Source of the DNA: JAKZVK01 sp965248255
GTDB lineage: Bacteria > Acidobacteriota > Terriglobia > Bryobacterales > UBA6623
Reading direction: 5' to 3'
DNA length: 64,000 nucleotides
NCBI GenBank assembly: GCA_965248255.1
Contig: CBDFIW010000003.1
Location: 930,001-994,000 of the forward strand
Made by a program: the position numbers and the translations under genes. Below, piece after piece: positions 53,795-60,337 of the stretch (the stretch's first letter is position 1; each line of letters opens with the position of its first letter). The notes beneath the pieces were generated by a model that was given only the letters and a program-made list of their open reading frames with translations, was not told the origin of the DNA and did no database searches.

Positions 53795-54286
53795 TCAGTC
53801 AAAACAAAGAGAAGACTGTTTCCAGAAGGCCGTGATCAAACGCGGTTTGCGGTACATGCGGCGGAGTGCCTTGCGGGCCCGCTCGTTCAGCTCGCCGTAG
53901 TCTTTCGGACAGACGTTCGGCAACTCGTGCTGCTTCCAGTAAGCCCAGATGTATTCCACCGGATTCAACTCCGGCGCATAGGGTGGCAAGTACTCGGTTG
54001 CGATGTGGCCTTCGGAGAGTTCGATGAACTCTTGCACCAGGCGGCTACGGTGCGCCGGCAGCCGATCCCAGACGATCAGCAGCGGGCGATCGATATGACG
54101 TACCAACGCCTTGAGAAAGTCGGTCACTTGCTCTTTGCCGATCGCACCGGGATAGAGCCGGAAGTAGAAGTTACGCAGCGTCAGCCCCGCCGAGACGGAA
54201 AGCTTCTCCCAGTTGAAGTTAAACTGCAGCACCGGTGTTTGGCCACGTGGCGCCCAGGTGCGGCAGCGATGCGGCTTCTGACTCAA
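53795..54286 (-). CDS. IS630 transposase, C-terminal frame (DDE), copy 3
   Basis: Protein identical to copies 1 and 2; DDE residues intact. Expressed by -1 frameshift from the HTH frame. Confidence 0.9.
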   Translation of the reverse strand: MSQKPHRCRTWAPRGQTPVLQFNFNWEKLSVSAGLTLRNFYFRLYPGAIGKEQVTDFLKALVRHIDRPLLIVWDRLPAHRSRLVQEFIELSEGHIATEYLPPYAPELNPVEYIWAYWKQHELPNVCPKDYGELNERARKALRRMYRKPRLITAFWKQSSLCFD

Positions 54287-54810
54287 TCCGCTTTCGTCGA
54301 TGAAGACGAGCGTACGGCCTTCGTTTTGGGCTTTTTTTTAATGCGCTTCCAGGTCTTGCGCTTCCAGGTGCGGATCCGCTCTTCGTTGCGCTCGCGCGCC
54401 TTTCCGGCCGGGCGTTGCGGGCTCCAGTCGAGCGCTCGCAGGATCTTCCAGGCGTGGCCTGCGTGGTATGCGACCCCGAACTCGTCTCCGGTCAGCCGAG
54501 CCACCCGCGGACAGCTCCACAGGGGCGTTGGGAAGCCGTGGGCTTCCGGGCCTTCCAGCAGCAGCGACGTCAGGCGTTCGCGTTGTGCGGCATCGAGGAG
54601 CGGCTTGCGTCCGGCGCGCCCGGCCTGGCGGAGTCCGGCCGCACCCTGCTCGCGGTATTGCCGCCGCCACTCACTGACGGTTTGGCGAGCGACGTTCAGC
54701 CGTCTCGCCGTCTCGGACTGATTGTGGCCTTGGTGGAGCAGCCGCATCGCTTCGAAACGGCGCTTCTCCAGCGCCTTGAAATCCCGCTTCACACCTTTGG
54801 GGTTGCCCAT
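54283..54810 (-). CDS. IS630 transposase, N-terminal frame (HTH), copy 3
   Basis: As in copy 1 (Thr before PLWSC, Ala in HAGHAWK), with an Ile-to-Thr change in ARLTGDEFGV. The frameshift A8 run is at 54332-54339 (T8 on plus). Confidence 0.9.
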   Translation of the reverse strand: MGNPKGVKRDFKALEKRRFEAMRLLHQGHNQSETARRLNVARQTVSEWRRQYREQGAAGLRQAGRAGRKPLLDAAQRERLTSLLLEGPEAHGFPTPLWSCPRVARLTGDEFGVAYHAGHAWKILRALDWSPQRPAGKARERNEERIRTWKRKTWKRIKKKPKTKAVRSSSSTKAD

Positions 54811-54867
54811 ACATATATAGATGCTCCACACTGTCAAAAAGTGTCATAATAATTTGCGGGATTCAAT

Positions 54868-55707
54868 AGGAGGTTGATTTATGTGGTGCAGAGGGAGGAG
54901 TTCGGGGGTGCGGTGTTCGGCTCCCTTCCGCACTATCGAAGCAGCCGCAACTCCAACTACAACAGCTTGCAAGTCAACCTCACCAAGAGGTTCTCGGGCG
55001 GGTCTCAGATGACCCATGCTTACACTTGGTCTCACGCCATTGACACGGCGTCGGACCTGGTGCACGTCGGCGGGCTCACCCAGCGGGGCCATGCCGACTT
55101 TGACCGCCGCCACGTTTATGTCGGCACGTATGTCTACGAATTCCCGTGGCGCCGTGCGCAGACCGGGCGGTTCGGCAGGCTGGTGGGAGGCTGGGGGGCC
55201 TCGGGCGTGACAACGATTCACAGCGGTGCTCCGTTCGCTGTGCGTGACAGCGGCGGCCGCTTTCTGTGTGACGACGCCGTCGTGGAAACACCCGACTACC
55301 TCGGTGGGGAAATTGGCTTTCACGACCCCAACTCGACCGATGCGGTCTCAGACCGGCCGAATTCCTGGTTCGACGGCACCGGCGGCGGGACGCCCACGGC
55401 CGGAGGTAATCCATACTTCCGCAGGGTGGGTTCAGGGCCGAGTTACGAGTTGGGTGCGGGACGCCTCGGCAACTTTGGACGCAATGTCTTGCGCGGTCCC
55501 GGCTTCGTGAATTGGCAACTGGCCGTTTTCAAGCGAACACAGATTACGGAGCGTCAGAGCATGGAGTTCCGTGCCGAGTGTTTCAATCTGTTCAACCAGG
55601 CCCAGTTCCTGAATCCCGTCGGCGACATCGACAGCCCGAATTTCGGTAGAATCCTCGAGACCGCCGATCCGCGCATCGTGCAGCTCATGCTGCAATACAG
55701 CTTTTGA
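54868..55707 (+). pseudogene. 3' fragment of a TonB-dependent receptor-like gene
   Basis: The frame enters from the right end of IS630 copy 3 and gives about 279 residues, only the C-terminal quarter of a usual 1000-residue receptor. It shows late-barrel features: NYNSLQVNLTKRFSGGSQMTHAYTWSHAID, NFGRNVLRGPGFVNWQLAVFKRTQITE, MEFRAECFNLFNQAQFLNPVG and the C-terminal QLMLQYSF with Phe. There is no start codon with a signal peptide. The 5' part is not in the window. AGGAGG right after the TA looks like a ribosome site by chance. Confidence 0.85.
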
Positions 55708-55793
55708 GCGCGCTCACCGGCTCCCGGGCCGCCGAAAGAGACCTCTGTATCGGGCTTTGGTCGGTTGTCGCGTGCGGGCCCGTGTTCTCCTAC

Positions 55794-55875
55794 GCCCTGC
55801 GGGGCTTACGGAGTTGTTGGTTTTCCGCACCCAGGGCTGACCGCCCTGGGCTACTATCCGATGCCCCTTCGGGGC
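55794..55875 (+). repeat. Multi-hairpin intergenic repeat, forward copy
   Basis: GCCCTGCGGGGC (55794-55805), CCCAGGGC and GCCCTGGG arms at 55830-55850, and GCCCCTTCGGGGC at 55863-55875. Same order as the unit ending at 35073. Confidence 0.75.
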
Positions 55876-55916
55876 GTCAGGATCAACGGGTCTTATGGTG
55901 CTGTGGTTCCCCCGGA

Positions 55917-55962
55917 CCCCAGGGCTGGTCGGCCGGGGCTACTTTCCGGTGCCCCTTCGGGG
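55917..55962 (+). repeat. Multi-hairpin intergenic repeat, partial forward copy
   Basis: CCCCAGGGC...GGCCGGGG arms at 55917-55938 and CCCCTTCGGGG at 55952-55962, 42 bases after the preceding copy. The third hairpin is not clear. Confidence 0.65.
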
Positions 55963-55988
55963 TTCTGCGTACGATGCGGTGTCGGCTT

Positions 55989-57170
55989 TCAACGTCCGAA
56001 AATGATTTTTTCGCGGCGGAAGAGACGGGTCGTGAATACCAAGAAGGCAAGCGCGACGGCCGCCGTCGCCAGTGCGGCGGCGCCAAACGACCATAGCGAC
56101 ATCACCTCGCCTTCGAGGGCGTCGGTCACAAGAACATGCTGGCCGAGCAGGGGGATGGGTATCATCCAGGCCGCCGGTTCCACGGGAGAGAGAATCGAAT
56201 AGAACGCCGGCAACATCGGGAAGAACATCAGGAACGAGACGTAGGTCTGCGCCTCTTTATAAGAGCGAGCGAAGGTCGCCACCGACATTTGTAGGGCGGA
56301 GGAGAGAAGCCCAAGCGGCAGGACCGCCGCCAACACCGCGACGATCTCGCGCGGCCCGAGTTCAAAGCGCAGTCCCAAGCCCTGCATGGGCACCCGCTCG
56401 ATCACTATCAGCAGCACCGCAAAGGTCAACACGACGCTCACCCACGCGAAGACGACCGACGCTAGCCACTTGCCGCCGACGAACGAAAACCGCGGCGCCG
56501 GGTTGACCAGCAAAGCCTCGAGCGAACCTCGCTCGCGCTCGCCGGCGGTGGCATCGATGGCGATCTGCATGCCTCCTATGAAGACGGCGAGAACGACCAT
56601 CATGGGCAGAAAGGCCAGCACCATCGCCGCGCGCTTCTGGGCACTTGACACTTCGACCTCGTCGACGCGGACCGGCGCCGCAATGGTAGGGCTGACGCCC
56701 CGCGCGATCAGCCGCAGCACCGCGATTTGTTGGCCGTACCCTTGAATCAGCCGCCGGACGCGCCGGACGACCGGTTGAGCGTCACGGTCAGAGCCGTCGA
56801 TGATCAGTTGCACTTCGGCGGTCTTCGCCTGGGAGAAGTGCTCCTCGTAGTCCTCGGGGATCACCACGACGAGATCGAGCTTGCCTTCACGCACCTCCAA
56901 GTGCGGGTCCTCGGGGCCGTCCACGATCTCGATGCCCCGCTGCTGCCCTATCCAATCGATTAGCGCCGGCGCGTGCGCGGCCCCTACGACGGGTATCTCG
57001 ATCTGTTCGGCCCGCCGCCGCTTGTCCGCGATGACGTTGAACATGACGCCGATCATCAGCGGCCAAACCAGGGCCGGCAGCAGGGCGGACATGATCGAGC
57101 GCCGGTCGCGTACGCCGTCAGTCAATTCCTTGCGGAAGACAACCCAAAGCGCCGACAGGAGATGATTCAT
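55989..57170 (-). CDS. ABC-2-type permease (NatB-like)
   Basis: 393 residues. An N-terminal helix (LPALVWPLMIGVMFNVIAD) is followed by a large extracytoplasmic domain of about 140 residues (IEIPVVGAAHAPALIDWIGQQRGIEIVDGPEDP, VVVIPEDYEEHF), then five or six helices including GERERGSLEALLVNPAPRFSFVGGKWLAS, the NatB/ABC-2 coupling motif. NatB-like permeases export sodium or antimicrobial and lipid substrates with NatA. Its ATG overlaps the ATPase stop by ATGA. Confidence 0.88.
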   Translation of the reverse strand: MNHLLSALWVVFRKELTDGVRDRRSIMSALLPALVWPLMIGVMFNVIADKRRRAEQIEIPVVGAAHAPALIDWIGQQRGIEIVDGPEDPHLEVREGKLDLVVVIPEDYEEHFSQAKTAEVQLIIDGSDRDAQPVVRRVRRLIQGYGQQIAVLRLIARGVSPTIAAPVRVDEVEVSSAQKRAAMVLAFLPMMVVLAVFIGGMQIAIDATAGERERGSLEALLVNPAPRFSFVGGKWLASVVFAWVSVVLTFAVLLIVIERVPMQGLGLRFELGPREIVAVLAAVLPLGLLSSALQMSVATFARSYKEAQTYVSFLMFFPMLPAFYSILSPVEPAAWMIPIPLLGQHVLVTDALEGEVMSLWSFGAAALATAAVALAFLVFTTRLFRREKIIFGR

Positions 57171-57898
57171 GCCGGCACCTCATCCAGGCCGGTGAGGGCC
57201 ACGAAGGCGTCTTCCAGACTGGCCTGGCCGGTGTGCGCGCGCAGCTCATCGGGCGAGCCATGGGCGACGACTTTGCCCGCCGAGATGATCACGATCGAGT
57301 CGCACAAGGCCGAGACCTCCTGCATGATGTGGCTCGAGAAAACAACGCACTTGCCCTCCGCGCGCAGGCGGCGGATGAGGTTGCGCATCGCACGCGTGCT
57401 CATCACGTCGAGCCCGTTGGTGGGCTCATCAAGCAGAACGTTCCGTGGGCCGTGGACGAGGGCGCGCGACAGGGCGACCTTCATGCGCTCCCCGTGCGAG
57501 AAGCCTTCGACCCGCCGGTCGGCGATCGCGTGCATGTCGAGCAAGTCGATCAGCTCTTGGATGCGGTCCTCGAGTTCGCGTCCGCGCAGCCCGTGCAAGC
57601 GGCCGAAGTAGCGGGCATGCTCGCGGGCCGTCAGCCGGGGATAGAGGCCGTGGGTGTCGGGCAGCACGCCGATACGGGCTTGCGCGGCGAGTGGATCGGT
57701 CGAGACGTCCACTTCGTCGGTGGACAGCCGTCCCTCGTCGGGCTCGATGAGGCCGTAGATCATCCGCAGGGCTGTGGTCTTCCCTGCCCCGTTAGGTCCA
57801 AGCAGACCGGTGACGGCGCCGTCGGCGGCAACGAAAGACACATCGTCCACGGCGACGACCTGTCCGAAGCACTTGCGGAGATTGCGGACCTCAATCAT
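57167..57898 (-). CDS. ABC transporter ATP-binding protein (NatA-like)
   Basis: 243 residues from ATG 57898. Walker A LLGPNGAGKTTALRMI, Q-loop region VLPDTHGLYPRLTA, signature FSHGERMKVALSRALVHGP (variant of LSGGQ), Walker B NVLLDEPTNGLD and the switch His in VVFSSHIMQEVS. ATGA overlaps join it to both the hydrolase upstream and the permease downstream. Confidence 0.92.
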   Translation of the reverse strand: MIEVRNLRKCFGQVVAVDDVSFVAADGAVTGLLGPNGAGKTTALRMIYGLIEPDEGRLSTDEVDVSTDPLAAQARIGVLPDTHGLYPRLTAREHARYFGRLHGLRGRELEDRIQELIDLLDMHAIADRRVEGFSHGERMKVALSRALVHGPRNVLLDEPTNGLDVMSTRAMRNLIRRLRAEGKCVVFSSHIMQEVSALCDSIVIISAGKVVAHGSPDELRAHTGQASLEDAFVALTGLDEVPA

Positions 57899-59445
57899 TC
57901 CTTCTCCACGCTGCCGGGTTCCTCGGTGACGGGTTCCGGAGTGGCCGATGTCACCGTGACCGGTCCGGCGTTGGTGACAAAGAACGGTGGACGGTGCTGC
58001 TTCTCGACGCACTCGGCCTCAAGTCCGTCAGCCGTCCCCTCGCGGATGAACTGCGCGATGAGGTCAGGTACGCAGCCCAGCGCCGACGTGCCGTGGCCGA
58101 CACCCGGCACGACGATGTGCCGGGAATTGGGGAGGCCCTGCGCTATCTCCTCGCCCCAACTCGGCGGCGTCACCGGGTCCAACTCGCCGGAGAGCACCAG
58201 CGCCGGAACCTCCGAGTGGACCGGCTCATGATAGTCGTCCGGAACCAGGCCTAGAGGCCAGTGCGCGCACACCTTGCTCCAGGCTTCGGCGATCGTGTCG
58301 CCCAGAAAGCCGGCGGCGGCTCTCTCCCGTCTCTTCCGCATTTCGATCGATGGCAGGTCTTCGGCGCAGATGACCGAGAAGAACATTCCCTGACTCATCA
58401 GCTCGCCAGCGGACTCATTGACAGTTGCGAGGGCGAGCAGTCCTTGGAAGTCGCCCGAATCTGCTTGCTCGATCAGCATCGGGAGCAAGGAAGTCGTCGT
58501 TGGATGGTAGAGCGCCCCGAAGAGAGCGACCACGACAAAGTCACGACGCATGAGAATGTCGGCGGACTTCCCCGTGCGCGGGTGCTTCAATCGAACCCGG
58601 GCCGGCCGTGCCTCCAAGCGTTCCAGGAGGGCCGTGAGCTTGCGGCGCACGTCGGGGAAGCGCTTGCCGCACGACTCGTCCTGCTCGCAAGCGTCGAGCA
58701 TGAAGTCGAGCGCCCGCTGAGCGGGAACATCGAGCGACAGCTTCATCGTGACGGGCGCGACGCCGTCGAGCACGACGCTGCGCACGTTATCGCCGTGGCG
58801 TCTTAGATAGACGGACGCCGCACGCGTGCCGTATGAGCTGCCCCACAAGTTGATTTGCCCATAGCCGAGCTTCGCGCGGACCTCGTCGAGGTCGTCCATC
58901 GCGATCGGCGTGGTGTAAAGCTGCAGGTCGGCGTCATAGCTATCCAGGCACTTCTCGATCTCGTGGAGGGCGGGGTCGGTGCGGACCATGGACTCCAGGT
59001 CGTCCGCATCGGACTTGCAGGGCAAGCCATTCGACTCGCCCGTGCCTCGTTGGTCCACGAACACAATGTCGCGGTCCTCCTGCACGGCGCGCAGCATGCT
59101 CATCAGCATCGAACTCAGCTCAGCCGCCCCGGTGCCAGGACCGCCCGTTAGCACGAACAGCGGGTCGGGCTGCGGCTCCCGGTGCAAGGCCGGGTACACC
59201 ACGACCTTCAAGTCGATCGTACGGCCCTCGGCTCGCTCCCGGTCTTCAAAGACGATGACCCGTCCGCAGAGGGCGTCCGCCGCTCCGTCGTCGGGCTTAC
59301 ATTCCTCGAGCGACGCTTCTTGTTCGACCGTCGACGCCCTTGGGGGGCAGCCACAAGCCGCTCCGAGTGCGGCCGCGACGGCAATGTGAATTTGGAGGAA
59401 TCGCACGACAAGCACCGCGGGAGGTGATCTAACAGGGTACTCCAT
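57895..59445 (-). CDS. Exported alpha/beta hydrolase (TAP-like, S33 family)
   Basis: 516 residues from ATG 59445; 59478 is an alternative. The hydrophobic N-terminus ending LGAACG may be a lipoprotein signal. An alpha/beta hydrolase fold follows: PLFVLTGGPGTGAAELSS (oxyanion-like GGPG), IVFVDQRGTGES, nucleophile LWGSSYGTRAASVYL (G-x-S-x-G), and a TAP-like C-terminus with ALVLSGELDPVTPPSWG (Asp) and IVVPGVGHGTSALG (His). It resembles proline-iminopeptidase/tripeptidyl-aminopeptidase exported hydrolases. Its stop overlaps the NatA start by ATGA, so the three genes form a tightly coupled operon. Confidence 0.9.
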   Translation of the reverse strand: MEYPVRSPPAVLVVRFLQIHIAVAAALGAACGCPPRASTVEQEASLEECKPDDGAADALCGRVIVFEDRERAEGRTIDLKVVVYPALHREPQPDPLFVLTGGPGTGAAELSSMLMSMLRAVQEDRDIVFVDQRGTGESNGLPCKSDADDLESMVRTDPALHEIEKCLDSYDADLQLYTTPIAMDDLDEVRAKLGYGQINLWGSSYGTRAASVYLRRHGDNVRSVVLDGVAPVTMKLSLDVPAQRALDFMLDACEQDESCGKRFPDVRRKLTALLERLEARPARVRLKHPRTGKSADILMRRDFVVVALFGALYHPTTTSLLPMLIEQADSGDFQGLLALATVNESAGELMSQGMFFSVICAEDLPSIEMRKRRERAAAGFLGDTIAEAWSKVCAHWPLGLVPDDYHEPVHSEVPALVLSGELDPVTPPSWGEEIAQGLPNSRHIVVPGVGHGTSALGCVPDLIAQFIREGTADGLEAECVEKQHRPPFFVTNAGPVTVTSATPEPVTEEPGSVEKE

Positions 59446-59662
59446 GAGCAGCGGGAACAACGCTGGGCGATTGTCCATCGCAAGGTGGTCTTGAGGGCGG
59501 TGACACAAGGCTCCCGCGGGTCGGCACAAGAGCCGAGCACGGCTCGACACGCTACGGGCATGCGCCACGTGGGGCGCCCTCGCCTCCTGGGTCGTCTGGC
59601 AGACCGAGGGCAGATGTTCTCCGTCAAGGCGGTACGAACCCTACGTGCTAACAGAGACACTT

Positions 59663-59930
59663 ATCCTCGAATGCATCGGCCAAGGTGCGCCGATCGGTGT
59701 CGCGGGCAAACCGCTCCTTGTACGGATTCATCCCTTGCTTGCGGCCCTGGTAGATGACTCCGCGCGAGTCACACATGAGAGGGTTCTCTTGCTTGACGCC
59801 CAACCGCAGATAGAGGTTGGCGCAGGACAGGCTGGCCGAGCCCGCTCCGTTGAAAACGACCTACACGTCCTCGATTCGCTTGCCGGCCACCTCGAGCGCG
59901 TTGACAAGGGCGGCACCGCCGTGCCGTTGC
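59663..59930 (-). pseudogene. Malic-enzyme gene fragment
   Basis: Read on the minus strand this stretch encodes GGAALVNALEVAGKRIEDV, then TAG, then VVFNGAGSASLSCANLYLRLGVKQENPLMCDSRGVIYQGRKQGMNPYKERFARDTDRRTLADAFED in one frame. These are the NAD(P)-binding domain motifs of malic enzyme: FNGAGSASLSCA (usual FSGAGAAAIAC), MCDSRGVIYQGR and MNPYKERFA. The internal stop falls where the family has Lys or Arg. Both ends run into unrelated sequence. It is about 90 residues of a roughly 430 to 750-residue enzyme, so it is non-functional. Confidence 0.85.
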
Positions 59931-60033
59931 TGACGACGGCGACTAGGTTCGAGCGGGCATGTGGGAAGGGGACCGATCGCACCTAGACGTAGGGTCTAGC
60001 GCCGTCGCTCCGAGCACACATCCATTCTCCGAC

Positions 60034-60116
60034 GCCCCTGCCGGGGCTCCTACCCGAGGCGGATCGCTACCCACGGTTCCACCGTGGGCTACTATCCGTC
60101 CGTCCGCTTCGCGGAC
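60034..60116 (+). repeat. Multi-hairpin intergenic repeat, forward copy upstream of valS
   Basis: GCCCCTGCCGGGGC (60034-60047), CCCACGGTTCCACCGTGGG (60070-60088) followed by CTACTATCC, then GTCCGCTTCGCGGAC (60102-60116). Same order as the copies at 35027 and 55794 but with a diverged last hairpin. Confidence 0.7.
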
Positions 60117-60337
60117 TCGCGTCCTATGTAATTTGGTAGACCGAGACTCAAAGTGAGGTTATTCGCCAAGCCGAACCGATAACCCTATGTGCTACGCCAC
60201 GCCAGACAGGAAAGACATAGCGCTGAGTCGCTAATTTGGACAAGTCCGCGACATGCCGTGGCCGTCGGCTTCGATGCTGGGGCGGTCATGCTATATTGAA
60301 CTTTTTACAGGGTTTAGCCCCACAAAACACCCCCGAC

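Larger units (their letters stand above)
53773..54866 (-). mobile_element. IS630-family insertion sequence, copy 3 (1094 bp)
   Basis: Bounded by TA at 53771-53772 and 54867-54868, minus-strand transposase like copy 1. The left flank is the cut IS5 transposase and the right flank a cut TonB-receptor gene. They do not join into one sequence when the IS is removed, so this copy marks a rearrangement or deletion. Confidence 0.95.
59446..60337. other. Long intergenic region with a decayed gene fragment and a hairpin repeat
   Basis: About 890 bases between the divergent hydrolase operon and valS. It holds the malic-enzyme fragment (59663-59930) and a multi-hairpin repeat (60034-60116). A TATATT box at 60292-60297 could be the valS -10. 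No T-box or other leader RNA was recognised. Confidence 0.55.

Noticed and set aside
54868..54880. AGGAGG plus TTG just after IS630 copy 3 as a new start for the TonB fragment.
   Set aside because: The product would lack a signal peptide and most of the barrel; the match is likely chance.
60120..60337. T-box leader before valS.
   Set aside because: No conserved T-box-like AGGGTGGNACCGCG element or terminator was seen; the gap holds a repeat and a weak -10 box only.
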